Source of the DNA: Symbiodinium natans
Lineage: Eukaryota > Sar > Dinophyceae > Suessiales > Symbiodiniaceae
Direction of reading: 5' to 3'
Length of the DNA: 64,000 bases
Assembly (NCBI GenBank): GCA_905221605.1
Contig: CAJNDS010002279.1
Coordinates: 253,001-317,000, forward strand
The notes under the pieces were generated by a model that ran no database searches, was not told the DNA's origin, and worked only from the letters and a program-made list of their open reading frames with translations. How positions within the stretch are numbered: the stretch's first letter is position 1; the number at the start of each line of letters is the position of its first letter. Positions 45,447-56,178 of the stretch are shown one piece after another. The position numbers and the translations under genes are program-made.

Positions 45447-45518
45447 CTACTCCTACCCAAGCGGTCAGGTGGCGACCGCGCGGCGATGATCGTATGGCTG
45501 CCTGGTCTGCCTTTAAGG
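45447..45518 (+). CDS. Possible reverse-transcriptase motif fragment
   Basis: Acceptor CTCAAG|, donor AGG|GTGTAT, 24 codons reading LLLPKRSGGDRAAMIVWLPG. The L-P-K-x-x-G-G-x-R pattern resembles the start of LINE-type RT palms. It is short and isolated, so tentative. Confidence 0.28.
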
Positions 45519-45746
45519 GTGTATTTTAGGGTTTTGGGGTTTAGGGACACCTCTTTTCGGCTTTCAGGGCTTCGAGGTTATAGGGTCTAAGTCCTAAACC
45601 CTGGGCTCTCCCCGCAAAGACCGCGACAAAAGAAGCCTCAAACCCAAAAAGGGCTTGGTGTTGAGAGCTGCAGGGCTTCAGGGCTTCAGGGCTTCAGGGC
45701 TTAGGGTTTAGGGTTTAGGGTTTAGGGTTTAGGGTTTAGGGTTTAG

Positions 45747-45850
45747 GGCTATCGGGACTAGCGGCCCTGAATGCAACAGAAAGGGGCCTCGAGGGTGTCG
45801 ACTGTTTGGGGTGCCATTGTGGCGGGCTTCAGGCCCACCTTGAACCCTAA
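45747..45850 (+). CDS. Candidate terminal exon entered from a telomeric acceptor
   Basis: TTTAG|GG closes a telomeric tract; 34 codons follow (LSGLAALNATERGLEGVDCL..., then C-H-C-G-G) to TAA at 45848. It could be the end of an upstream gene. Confidence 0.35.
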
Positions 45851-45876
45851 AAGGCAGGGTTTATGGTTCATACATC

Positions 45877-45954
45877 TTACTAGGAATTTCAGTAGTATAG
45901 GGTTACTAGGAATTTCAGTAGTATAGCGTTACTAGGAGTTGTAGTAGTATAGGG
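45877..45954 (+). repeat. 26-bp tandem repeat, 3 copies
   Basis: TTACTAGGAATTTCAGTAGT units start at 45877, 45903 and 45929; the third is diverged. Confidence 0.9.
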
Positions 45955-46252
45955 TATAACCTGGATGTGGTACAGCCTCTGCGAGAAGTAGAGCTTATCC
46001 TCTTCTTGGTAGCCCCGTGGTACTCTCTACCCTCCCTTTTTGGCTTGTAAACTAACCAACCCAAACAGAGTTCCCTTGTAAGATGGCTGCTGGGCTACCA
46101 AGCCTTACAAGGCCCACTAACTAACCCTGACCCAAAAACCGGGCCCCTGTTGGAGAGATTGTAGGGTGCCATGGGCCATCCCAGATGTGCCGACTTGAAA
46201 GGGGGGGTCCGTGCAGACCGCGCTGTTGTGATTGGTGGTTGTGCGCCTGCAC

Positions 46253-46338
46253 CTGCGCAAAGTACTCGCCGGCGAAGAGGTCTCTAGCTCTAGATTCCAA
46301 CGGAAAGGAACCAAAGCAAGATTTGGCGTATCATTATT
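46253..46338 (-). CDS. Candidate exon
   Basis: Acceptor TTGAG|, donor CGCAG|GTGCAG, 28 codons (NNDTPNLALVPFRWNLELET...). Good splice signals on the minus strand; no family recognised. A 155-codon frame also runs along the plus strand here. Confidence 0.33.
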
Positions 46339-46644
46339 CTCAATCAAACAACATGGGTCAGAACAGTTCGCACAGCTGTAGGCAAAGGGAGGTTGGTTCG
46401 GCGGGTTTTTGTTGGGCCAAGACTGATGCGCATCCTGCGTTTTGCTTTGGCTTGGAGGAAGGTTCTGATTGTGGCCTGCGCTCTAAACGCTGCCGGGTTT
46501 ACATTCTCGCTGTCGTCGTCGTTCCTCCATCGAGGATTGCTGGGCTGGGTTTTCGAGAGGGTTTAGACGGATTTAGTTGTTGTGTTTGCTTGGCTTTTGT
46601 TTCAATTTGGAGAGACAGAAAGCAAGAGAGAGAGGGTGAGAGCG

Positions 46645-46755
46645 AGAGCTGAGAGCTGAGAGCTGAGAGCTGAGAGCTGAGAGCTGAGAGCTGAGAGCTG
46701 AGAGCTGAGAGCTGAGAGCTGAGAGCTGAGAGCTGAGAGCTGAGAGCTGAGAGCG
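46645..46755 (+). repeat. GAGAGCT heptamer array
   Basis: About 15 perfect 7-bp units, giving a Gln-Leu-Ser-Ala-Leu-Ser-Ser repeat on the minus strand. Confidence 0.95.
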
Positions 46756-46894
46756 AGAAAAGGGTGAGAGCGTGCTTACGATTTATGGCAGGATGGGCCC
46801 CCCCACACCCTAGACCTAAGACCTCTAACCCAGCACGTCCCCAGGTCAGGTAGGCAGGTGGCAAGAAAGAACCCAAACCCCAAACCCTGCCCTG

Positions 46895-47008
46895 CTACTA
46901 GTTGCTTAAGAACCCCTAAAACAATAGTTGAACAGATAGTCATCCCTATATGGCCCTTGTAAGGAAGAATATCGTTTATGTCGTCGGGGGTTCTTAAGCA
47001 AATAGTAG
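46895..47008. mobile_element. Introner-like TIR element, family 6
   Basis: 114 bp, TIRs CTACTAGTTGCTTAAGAACC and complement. Starts with GT at 46901 and ends AATAGTAG, directly followed by a 55-codon open exon. Confidence 0.75.
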
Positions 47009-47175
47009 TTTCCCGGAGCCGAAACTTCAAAATGGATCGGCTACAGGTCAGCAATGCCTACGACTTGTTCCAGCGAAGTCGGGCAGAAATTGCATCTTGC
47101 CTTGATGTGGGGGTTGAGAGGATTGTGAACAGAATATGCTGCGCCTCTTTTGTGGCGTTTGGCCCGCGGGGTTGA
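47009..47175 (+). CDS. Candidate terminal exon adjoining a TIR element
   Basis: The acceptor AATAGTAG| is the last base of a TIR element. 55 codons follow, including MDRLQVSNAYDLFQRSRAEI and ASCLDVGVERI, to TGA at 47173. The I-A-x-x-L-x-V-x-x-x-R-I pattern recalls a motif common in alveolate repeat proteins, but this is only a resemblance. Confidence 0.42.
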
Positions 47176-47477
47176 AAGGGGTGTGGGGTTTAGGGCTTTT
47201 CCTTTCGAGTGGCGGATACTTGCTCATCCCGGCCTAGTTCTTAGGCTTGAAAAATCGCTTGGGGTTTCGGGTTTAAGTTTGGTGTAGGGTTTAGGGTTTA
47301 GGGTTTAGGGTTTAGGGTTTAGGGTTTAGGGTTTAGGGTTTAGGGTTTAGGGTTTAGGGTTTAGGGTTTAGGGTTTAGGGTTTAGGGTTTTCTAATGCGC
47401 AACAGATCAAAGCGGAACGGTCATTCCAAGCTTCTTAATCGCGAAGAACCGTGTTTTATGGACGGCGCCCATCGCAG

Positions 47478-47529
47478 AACTCAGCACTTGAGGCCCTCTT
47501 GAACCTGGAAGGAACAATGGGGCCTGGAG
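47478..47529 (+). CDS. Candidate exon
   Basis: Acceptor ATCGCAG|, donor GGAG|GTTAGG, 17 codons reading NSALEALLNLEGTMGPG. Possibly the same gene as 48399-48474. Confidence 0.3.
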
Positions 47530-48398
47530 GTTAGGGCTTTTGGATCAACAGCGCCAAGACATCTCTCAACTCCACACCCTAGAACCCTTGAACTCAGGAG
47601 CACTCATCCCTAAACCCGAAACCCTAAACCCTAAACCCTAAACCCTAAAAGACCTAAACCCATGAATGGCACCACATCCACCTCAGGAGGGGCGTCTAAA
47701 CAGCCTGACGGGACTGGCCAACTTGCAGCTCCCTCAGCACGAGCTGGGTTTAGGGTTTAGGGCTTTTAGGGTTTGGGGTTTAGGGTTGGGGCTTGTAGGG
47801 TTTAGGGTTTAGGGCCGGTCAGAAGCCCCCCTGGTAGAAGGTCCTTGGCTAGGCTGCCTACACAAAATATACTTCAAGCTAGCGCTTTCGTTCCGGTCTT
47901 GCGGTTGAGGATTTAGGGTAAGCCCTATCTGGGCTGGGTTTAGGACCAGGAAAAGGCAAGACCTATAAGCTGTAGGGGTTGCAGGGCTTAAGGGTTTGCA
48001 GGGGGTAGAGCTGGGAGAACCCCCCCTAAACCCTAAAACCTAAACCCTAAACCCTAAACCCTAAACCCTAAACCCTAAACCCTAAACCCCCTCGTGGTCA
48101 GAACACCTTGGATGGGTTCTGGGCTCCAAAGGTTGCTTGGAGTGCTGGGGCTTTACATGAAGAGTATCTTTGGACTGTCATTTTCCACAGCCCTACTTAG
48201 GGCATGTACAATCCTACTTATGAATGGTGGCTACCCATGAATCTTCACGGTCCCCGTTTGGGTATCGAAGGGTCAAGAGGCTCTGTTCCCCAAGCGTGGT
48301 CTAGGGCCAGACTGCTGCCACTGCATCAGCCCCTCATCCCTGAACCCTAAACCCTAAACCCTAAACCCTAAACCCTAAACCCTAAACCTCCAAGCAAG

Positions 48399-48474
48399 GT
48401 TTGAGGAAGAGGCAGTTCTGCAAGTCAACCTGACGACTGCCGACGAGGAAGACAAGCCGCCTTGCTGGACATAA
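48399..48474 (+). CDS. Candidate terminal exon
   Basis: CAAG|G, then 24 codons (FEEEAVLQVNLTTADEEDKP...) and TAA at 48472. Telomeric C-strand tract upstream. Function unknown. Confidence 0.36.
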
Positions 48475-48504
48475 AGGGTCCTAAACCTCAAGTCCTAACG
48501 ACCC

Positions 48505-48573
48505 CCTGGTTCTTAGCAGGGAAGGAGGGAAGTAATACCTGTAGGGTACCTCATTCCCTCATTCCCTACTAGC
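48505..48573. mobile_element. Family 2 element truncated at a telomeric tract
   Basis: Left TIR GGTTCTTAGCAGGGAAGGAG intact; the right TIR stops at CATTCCCTACTA and is followed directly by GCCCTAAACCCTG. Confidence 0.68.
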
Positions 48574-48875
48574 CCTAAACCCTGAAACCCTGAAACCCTG
48601 AACCCTAAACCCTAAACCCTAAACCCTGTAAGAGATCATATAGGGCAGGCGACTTGGGGGGTTCAAAGCTTAGGGAAAGGCACCGCAGGTCCAGCCATGA
48701 GCTGTTCAGGGCTTCGGGCACCCTGAAGCCTTATAAGCCCTAAGCCCAGGGTTTAGGGTTTTAGGGTTCAGGGTTTAGGGTTTAGGGTTAGGGTTTAGGG
48801 TTTCGGGTTTAGGGTTTAGGGTTAGGGTGTAGGGTTTAGGGTTTAGGGTGTAGGGTTTAGGGTTTAGGGTTTTAC

Positions 48876-48954
48876 GTTGCAACTTGCTCTGTATCTTGAA
48901 GATGTAGGTCTGTGCGCGGGCCTCAGTCGTGATGGGGTGTTTGGATTTGGCCAT
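48876..48954 (-). CDS. Candidate initial exon
   Basis: ATG at 48954, 26 codons (MAKSKHPITTEARAQTYIFK...), then C|GTAAAA donor leading into C-strand telomeric repeats. If correct, a telomeric intron in the opposite orientation to most others. Confidence 0.38.
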
Positions 48955-49098
48955 GCCCAAGCCCAGTTGCAAAAAGTGGTGTCGGTTTTAGGGTTTAGGG
49001 TTTAGGGTTGAGGGTTTAGGGTTTGGGGTTAGGCGACTGACACATGTGGGGAGGGGCGGGGAGAGGGCTGGGAATCCATGCTAGGCAAACCCTAAACC

Positions 49099-49257
49099 CT
49101 AAAGGCCATGATGCTCAGCCCCAGCAGCAATCATGTTTCCATCAGCTCTTGGCATTGCAGAGTTTGTAAGGATCGTGCCGGAAGGCTCGGATCTGTAAGT
49201 CATTGGTCCGTGCAACAACCAACAGCTGTTCGATTGTAAAGACATCTTGTTAAAAGG
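49099..49257 (-). CDS. Candidate terminal exon, frame unresolved
   Basis: Two overlapping minus-strand frames look protein-like: one with HGPMTYRSEPSGTILTNSAM ending at a TAG formed by TTTAG, one with DVFTIEQLLVVARTNDLQIR ending earlier. Only one can be real. Confidence 0.27.
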   Translation of the reverse strand, partial: PFNKMSLQSNSCWLLHGPMTYRSEPSGTILTNSAMPRADGNMIAAGAEHHGL

Positions 49258-49490
49258 TCTTCGTGTGGACCTCCACCATACTACATGCCTTGATGAACTA
49301 GGGTTGTCCAGAAGCACACGTAAGCTAGACAGAGTTCCCTAAACCCCAAACCCCAAACCCTAAACCCTAAACCCTAAACCCTACAGTAAACCCTTGTAGG
49401 CGGGAGGCAAAAACCCTCCATGTGGGGTCCGACAGCCAAGGCTTTGCGAAGGCAAGGCCCTCGAGGACGGCGCACCACCGCAAGGGGGCA

Positions 49491-49690
49491 GGTTCTTAGT
49501 AGGGAAGGAGGGAGTGAGGTACCTGGTTTTGATAGCGTAAACCCTAAACCCTAAACCATAAACCCTAAACCCTAAACCCACCCTATATAAGCCTTTTTTG
49601 GGTACATATAGGGCCCTGAGTCCCCCATTGATGTACATTCTCCCACCCTGTTGTCGGAAGAGAGGATTCCCTCATTCCCTACTAAGAACC
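49491..49690. mobile_element. Introner-like TIR element, family 2, enlarged
   Basis: Outer TIRs GGTTCTTAGTAGGGAAGGAG and CTCATTCCCTACTAAGAACC. The interior contains a CCCTAAA tract (49538-49578) not present in the short copy. Confidence 0.78.
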
Positions 49691-49699
49691 AGAAGGGCA

Positions 49700-50700
49700 A
49701 GGGGACAGGGGGTTTAAGCTTGCAGGAATGAGACCAGCTAACACAACAAAAGTGCGGGGTACGGGGTTTGCAAGAGTCGAGACGTAAAAGGGCTTAGGCT
49801 CAACGAATTTCTGCAACTACTTCTGACAAGAAGTAATTTAGGAGGGCTTCAGCATCTAGACTCAATTTAGGAGGGCTTCAGCATCTAGACTTTAGGGTTG
49901 GGTATACACAATACTGTATACTTCTGATTTTTGTTCTGAAATGTTTCCTTCTTTTCTATCCGCATTATTCGACATCTATTGGGATGCATTTTCATATTTC
50001 TTTGTTTGTGTCTTTCTTTCTTTTTTTTTCTGGGTGTGGCTTGACTGGGCAACCTGAGATGCGGTTCTTTGCAGGGCACGCGCTGTCTTGCGGGGGGGGG
50101 GGGGGGGGGTGCTTGGAGGGATCCCCCGGAGGGACCACTTTCATTGCCCGAACCAGACCTATCCGACAGAACCCCGACCGCAATCAGAAACAAAAAACGT
50201 GTGTTCAAATACGGCATAGAGTATATGTATATACAATATATATATATATATATATGCTACCCCCCCCGCATGTACCCGCGTTTTGTGCTTGAAAACCGGA
50301 AAATTTCCGGAAAACCTGGGTTTTTCGGACGTAGCGTAAAGGACTTCGGGAATAGGATTTATCTTTAGGATTTAGGGACTCTCCTGTATAGGAATTAAGG
50401 AAACCCCCCTCTTCAGGGAATGAAATTAAGGAAATAGGGTTTAGGGAGTAAGATTTGGGGATCCGGCTCTTTAGGATTCAGCACAGAGGACTTGGGGAAT
50501 AAGATTGGTTTGTAAAATGCAAGGGCTTTCTTCAATAGGATGTAAGGATGCCCCTCCTTAGGGCTTGGGGAATAACATTATGGGAACAAATCTAGGGAAC
50601 AAGATCCCCTAAATTTTGAGAAGGAGAGCCCCTGAATCCTAAAACAACTCCCATTCCCTAAATCCTTTTTCGAGAAACAGTAAAGGGTGTGACCGAGGGG
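49700..50700. other. Stretch without assignable gene
   Basis: Contains a G14 run (50093-50109), an (AT)n run (50235-50254) and, from 50,340, degenerate GGATTTAGG words. Open frames here are low-complexity or short; no splice-supported exon seen. Confidence 0.6.
49832..49895 (+). repeat. ~33-bp tandem duplication
   Basis: AATTTAGGAGGGCTTCAGCA with TCTAGACT repeated twice. Confidence 0.85.
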
Positions 50701-50875
50701 CGTCCTTAAATGTTAAAGGGGAGCATTTTCAAAAAAAACCATCCCCCAAGTCCTTATCCTAAAGAGTGGGATGGGTCCCTAAATCCTACTCAGGTCCTAC
50801 TCCCTCAATCTTCTTTCCTTCAGGTCACTCAAATCGCAAAGAGGAGAACCCCTAGGATAGCCCTAACAATGAGAT

Positions 50876-51600
50876 TTATTGCCTGCTTCTTTTCTCTAAA
50901 CCTTAAAGAGCGGGATCCCTTAAATCTTATTCCCTTATACTTACTCTCAAATCCTATTCCCGAACCCTAAAAAGGTGGCCCTTACATCCTAAATGCAGGT
51001 CCTATTCCCTAAATCCTTGTGGCTAAGCCCTAAAGGGTGGGATCCTGAAAGCTTCTTCCCACCTTATTCCCTGAATATTCTTCCCTAAGTCCTATTCTCT
51101 AAGCCCCAAAGAGGGGTCCGTAAGTCTTAAAGAGGAGAGCTCAAATCCTAAAGATGCACGTCTGCAAGCCTAAACCCTAAACTATCTAATCCCTAAACCC
51201 TAAACTTAAGCCTAAATCCGAAAGCAAAATTTACTTTTATTGCCTCATGCTTTTCTCTAAATCTTAAAGAGCGGGATCCCTTAATCTTATTCCCTTTTAC
51301 TTACTCTCAAATCCTATTCCCGAACCCTCAAGAGGGATTCCTCACGTCGTGAAAACAGGTCCTATTCCCTAAATCCTTTTCGCTAAGCCCTAAAGGGTGG
51401 GATCCCGACATCTTCTTCCCCACCTTATTCCCAGACTATTTTTCCCAAAGTCCTGTTCTCTAAGCCCCAAGGGGGCCCCAAGAAGGGTCCGAGGAGAGAC
51501 CCTAGGAGAGCCCCAAATCCTAAGAATGCACGTCTGCAAGCCTAAACCCTAAACTCTAAACCCTCCAAACCCTAAACCCTAAACTTAAGCCTGAATCCGA
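50876..51600 (+). repeat. 361-bp tandem duplication
   Basis: 50876-51236 and 51237-51600 share TTTTCTCTAAANCTTAAAGAG, TCAAATCCTATTCCCGAACC and GGTCCTATTCCCTAAATCC. The wider 50,340-51,790 stretch is made of degenerate CCTAAATCC/GGATTTAGG-like words and has no convincing exon. Confidence 0.85.
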
Positions 51601-51822
51601 AACCCTGAGCCCTACATCGTGGGACTGCGTGTGGCTTAGGGCCTAGAGAGCGGCTTTTCCCTAAACTTAAGCCTAAATCCTCAAGAGCGGGATCCCTAAC
51701 CCCTGCTCCCGATATCTTCTTTTCTTAATGCTCTTCAAATCCTAAAGCGCTAAGCCCATAAGGGTGGGATCCCTTTCCCGAAAGCTTATTTCCTTAATGC
51801 AGCAAGATTACACCGATTCAAA

Positions 51823-52015
51823 ACAAGATGAAACGTATTCAAATGCATTCAAACGCATTCAAGTTGAATGCAGGCTTGGATTCAAGATTCAAGATTCAAG
51901 ATGCCCGGGAGAACTTGCCTGGGCATCTTGAATCTTGAATCTTGAATCCAAGCCTGCATTCAAATTGAATGCGTTTTGAATGCATTTGAATGCATCTCAT
52001 CTTATTTCATCTTGT
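51823..52015. repeat. Foldback, ~90-nt arms
   Basis: ACAAGATGAAACGTATTCAA at the left pairs with the complement ending TTTCATCTTGT at the right. The arms include GGCTTGGATTCAAGATTCAA and triplicated ATTCAAG; the loop is about 10 nt near GGGAGAACTTGCC. Confidence 0.9.
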
Positions 52016-52200
52016 ACAGGAGCGAAACTTACGTGCTTCTGTATAGTAAAGAAAGTATATTTCGGCCTCGTCTGCTTATATACGTACTAGAGAGTTTCAG
52101 GCACTCACCCCGATCCCAATAACCCACTCCTTTCTGCAGAAGCTGAGATTCTGGAAAAAAGGCGTGGGTACATGGGGGGTAATATATATATATATATAAG

Positions 52201-53680
52201 AGTCCCGAAGCGATCCACCAGGAAGCTAAGAAGTCCTGTGCGGTCTTGAAGAAGGAAGCGACTGAAGCAGCTTCGATGCAGATGTCAGGGTTCTACAGTC
52301 GGTGCTTGAGCTTTGCGGTGCAGGTGTTTGGTGCAGTTGAGGCTTCGGGTTTAGGGTTTGGGGCTGTGCCGTAAACCCTAAACCCTAAACCTCAAACCCT
52401 AAGCCCTAATTCGGTGACAACGTAGCGACCCTAAGAATCTCGCCAAGGAAGAGGAGGAGGAGATCGAAGAAGATGAAGAGGCCAAAGACAATCAGGAGCC
52501 GAGAGTGTGGTGTTTGGGGTTTAGGGTTTAGGGTTTAGGGTTTAGGGTTTAGGGTTTAGGGTTTAGGGTGAGGAGTTTCGGGTTTAGGGTTGGGGTTTAG
52601 GTTGTTGGGGCTCGGGATTCAGGGTTCAGGGTTTAGGAGCCGAGGCTACACCGACGCTCAAGACCCCAAACCATGCACATGAGGCATAGCAGTCCGGGAC
52701 TCCTTGCTACAAGAAGGGAATCCATGGCTTTTTCTTTGGGGGGACAGGTAGTGTTGATGTAAAGGTACTTCTGTGAGATTCTCAAAGGTTCATATCGGTT
52801 GATAAGGGAAACATCGCATATCTTGTTCGCTTCGGCTTGCCTTTTTTATGATTTGTTTGCTTTTCGGCTCGGGTCTTCGGGTGGTTCGCGCAACCCCACC
52901 CGCAAAAAGGCACCTCCAAAGCAATGATCAGTTAAGGGCATATGTGTGCCTTTTTTTCAGTAGGGGTGGGAAGTTTCTGGGTTGCTTAGTATCCCTCAAT
53001 CCCAGATCAGAAATCTGCATCTAAATTCTGGGCCGCAACAACGTATCCACTCGGAACCGTGGGCTGTTAGCTCACCCAACCCTAAACCCTAATAGGCATA
53101 GGGGCGAGGCAGTTTCCATCTCGGATCTGGTTGCGAGGGCTGTTGTAGCTCAGGGCTTACAGGGCAAATCTCGCGTCAGATTTTTGCATCACAGTTCAGA
53201 GTTTAGAGTTCGTGGTTTTTGTTGTGCGTTTCAGGGGATTTTGGGTAGAGCTTTTATGGTTTGGGACCTTTATGGTTTTTAGGGTCTAGGGCCCTGGGGG
53301 CGCGCGCAGGAGCAGACATATCAGGCATGCCTGGCAGATGCCTGCAACACCCACCAGAAGAACTTCGGCGAAGCTGGCAAAGAGACAGAGGACCTGGGTT
53401 TCTGCGCTCAGACATTTTCAGCGGACACTTCTCTCAACCCCTATCAACCCGCAACCCCTCTACGTCAGAGAGAGAGAGAGTCAGGTGGCACTAAACCCTA
53501 AGCCCTAAACCCTAAACCCTAAACCCTAAACCTTCAACCCTGAACCCTAGCAAGAGGGTGCTGTTAGGGGAAGAGACCTGGGATGCAGGATTTCATGCTT
53601 ACGATATAGAGATTCCGCCACACCCAAGGGAGCCACCTGAATGGGTGGCCTCGGCTGTAACCCTTAATGCAAGCTGCTAA
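52201..53680 (+). CDS. Candidate split gene, 3' part with stop
   Basis: Exons: 52201-52348 (SPEAIHQEAKKSCAVLKKEA...), possibly 52436-52511 (Glu-rich), 53102-53174 (GEAVSISDLVARAVVAQGLQ...), 53310-53484 (EQTYQACLADACNTHQKNFG..., 58 codons) and 53557-53680 (VLLGEETWDAGFHAYDIEIP... ending TAA at 53680). 53174|53310 is phase 0 on both sides. Acceptors are mostly AG|G. The intron 53485-53556 is mostly C-strand telomeric repeat. The protein is not recognised; the long, composition-normal frames make this one of the better unassigned genes. Confidence 0.55.
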
Positions 53681-54638
53681 ACCCAAGAATCCCTAAATGC
53701 ACTAACCCTAAACCCTAAATCTTAAACCCTAAATCTTAAACCCTAAACCCTAAACCCTGAACCCTAAACCCTCACTGAAACGGATGGCAGCTTGGGATTT
53801 CAGGGGTTTTCGGGTTGCACCACGCACGACGGACCCCCGGGGGAGGAAGAGAGTGAGATGGAGTCGGCGCTGAAGCACAAGAAGGCCCGGCGCCAATGTG
53901 GGGGTTCGGGTACGATTTAGGGTTTAGAGTTGGGGTTTGGGGTTTAGGGTTTAGGGGGGTTTAGGGTTTTGGGTTGTGGGTTTAGGGTTTAGGGTTTAGG
54001 GTTTAGGGTTTAGGGTTGCTAATGAGGCACCAGAGGCTTCAAATCCCCCCAGAAAAGTTTGCAGAACCCTGAACCCTAAACCCTAAATCCCTTAGGTTCA
54101 ACCTCCGGGGCCGCAGAAGGTGGCTCTGCGGGCATGGGATCGTGTTTTACCACCCCCCTTCTATCAACCAAGCGTTCAGGGCTCGGGCGTTTTAAGGTTT
54201 AGGCGGTTTAGGGTTTAAGGTTCAGGGTTTAGGGTTTCGGGCCCTGCAGGACCTCTCCTCCCCCCACTTCGACGGCCAAGGGCCTGTGAAATGGAGCTGT
54301 ATTTCGGGGGGGGGTCCGAGAATAGGGGTACCCTTTTTGGGGAATCCTTTTTTCAAACGCATCTTTTTCTCGTGTTTTTGTCTGGGAGTGTGAGACAGTT
54401 AAGGTGGCGGGGGTAGGATAGGATCCCAGGTTCGTCTTGAGCAAACCCGAAAAAAGCAGCACAGCAAGCTTGCAAGCGCTCAGCCCTGGGCCTGTTTAGT
54501 GTGAAGTTGTCTAGGGTTTAGGGTTTAGGGTTGGTTTAGCCAGCGCTCCCCGCTGTTCCTTGTAAGGGGTGAGGGTTAAGTTTCGAGTTGTTTCGGGTTT
54601 TTTGTGCAGGTTTGAGATTCGGGGGTCAAGACATGCAG

Positions 54639-54722
54639 GCTCATACGCATGATCTTTGGAACGCTCTTGTGTGTAGGCTGGTGGAGCACCCTAACTACTC
54701 TGAGGACGTCTATTCTGAGTGA
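54639..54722 (+). CDS. Candidate terminal exon
   Basis: ATGCAG|GCT, 27 codons (AHTHDLWNALVCRLVEHPNY...) and TGA at 54720. The frame also extends upstream through GQDMQ, so the acceptor may be earlier. Natural composition; no family recognised. Confidence 0.45.
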   Translation, partial: AHTHDLWNALVCRLVEHPNYSEDVYSE

Positions 54723-54859
54723 GCTTCCTTAGACCCTACACCCTAAACCCTAAACCCTCCGACAAAACCCTAAACCCTGAACCCTTAACCCTGAATCCTG
54801 AGCCCTTAACCCTAAACCCTAAACCCTAAACCCCTAGACTCCAAGACTCCAAACAGCAG

Positions 54860-54913
54860 GAGCTCCGCGTGGTCGCCGCCGATGGCGAGTGCAAGGAAGG
54901 CCAGAGCCAACGG
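54860..54913 (+). CDS. Candidate exon with telomeric donor
   Basis: CAGCAG|GAG, 18 codons (ELRVVAADGECKEGQSQR), then GTTTAGGG. Phase 0 on both sides. Confidence 0.33.
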
Positions 54914-55000
54914 GTTTAGGGTTTAGGGTTGAGGGTTGAGGCTTGAGGCTTGAGCGTTCAGGTAATCCCTAAACTCATGGGACTCTACCGCTGACCCTAG

Positions 55001-55087
55001 GGACCCTTGTCAATAATCCTTAAGGTGGTATAAGGGCCACATTAGGAGTATATTAAGGGGAGTCTTTAGGGGTACAACCTTAAGGGG
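55001..55087. mobile_element. TIR element, family 4, second copy
   Basis: GGACCCTTGTCAATAATCC to GGGGTACAACCTTAAGG, with the internal GGGCCACATTAGGAGTATAT shared in complement with 5578-5698. Confidence 0.75.
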
Positions 55088-55196
55088 TTGGGGTCTTTAT
55101 GCCTTGATAGACCATAAGCCCAAAGAATCCTAAGACCCCGAAGAACCCCAAGAACACTAAGAACCCAAAGCACCCTAAGAACCCTAAAGAACCCTA

Positions 55197-55298
55197 AACT
55201 GGGTAGGCCCCTGGAACATTTTATATTTTCCCTAATTGGGGTTTAAGAGGATCATATGCAGGAATATTTTTTCAGATGGTTTCAAAGGCCATCCTAGT
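55197..55298 (+). mobile_element. Introner-like TIR element, family 1
   Basis: Inserted into an AAGAACCCT-rich stretch, which continues on both sides of the element, showing insertion into pre-existing repeat. Confidence 0.83.
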
Positions 55299-55592
55299 AA
55301 AGAACCCTAAAGAACTCCCAAAGAACCCCAAGAACCCCTTTAAAAACCCTAAGAACCTTAAACCCTATCGCCAAAACATGTGAACGTGCCAACGGCCCAA
55401 GCCCCCCCGTCTTCTATGTCGACTTGGGGTCCTCAACTGTTTAGGGTTTAGGGTTTAGGGTTTAGGGTTTAGGGTTTAGGGTTTAGGGTTTAGGGTTTAG
55501 GGTTTAGGGCGCAAGAAAGTTTCTAGCTCATTTCCCTTCTCCACGGAAACAAAGAGAGACAAACAAAGCCGGTTTTCCATGGCCTCGTGCAG

Positions 55593-55658
55593 GTTGGATG
55601 GCGACAGATCCGAACGAGAACATTCTCTCTGATGAGGAGAAGCAGTTCGGCTTAAAGG
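55593..55658 (+). CDS. Candidate exon with telomeric-type donor
   Basis: GTGCAG|GT, 21 codons (WMATDPNENILSDEEKQFGL...), then GTTTAG. Acidic, soluble-type sequence; no family recognised. Confidence 0.36.
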
Positions 55659-56139
55659 GTTTAGGGGTGACTGATCAAGGAATGTACCACAAATTTATAC
55701 CGGGGTTAAGGAGTCTATATACATGTAATTTATAAACGGATTAAGGGCTATATTTATACAGGATTTAAAGAATAGACCTTAAGCTATACACGGACCTTAG
55801 TATGATTTAAGGCCGATGTCCTTATTCCAGGGGTATTGGGCTCTTTGGAGTTCCTAAACCCCCCCCCACCCCCCCTCAAGCAAACCCTAAACCCCAAACC
55901 CCAAACCCTAAACCCTAAACCCCCCCCCCCCCCCCCCCCCTAAGCAAACCCTAAACCCTAAACCGTTAAGCAAACCCTAGACCCTAAACCCTAAACCCTA
56001 AACCCCCCCTTAACCTAAACCCTAAACCGTTAAGCAAACCCTAAACCCTAAACCCTAAACACCCCCCTTAAGCAAACCCTAAACCCTAAACCATTTTAGG
56101 GCTCTTTGGCTACTTGCTTGCCTGAGGTCCCGTGCTGAG

Positions 56140-56178
56140 AAGCGGAAGAACGAGTGCCAGGCCGGACCTTGTAATAGG
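56140..56178 (+). CDS. Candidate Cys-rich exon
   Basis: GCTGAG|AAG, 13 codons (KRKNECQAGPCNR), then GTTTGG. The closing C-x-x-x-P-C recalls the end of thrombospondin type-1 repeats; very short. Confidence 0.28.

Noticed and set aside
46499-46876. 125-codon minus-strand ORF with Leu-Ser-Ala repeats
   Set aside because: Mostly the GAGAGCT heptamer array.
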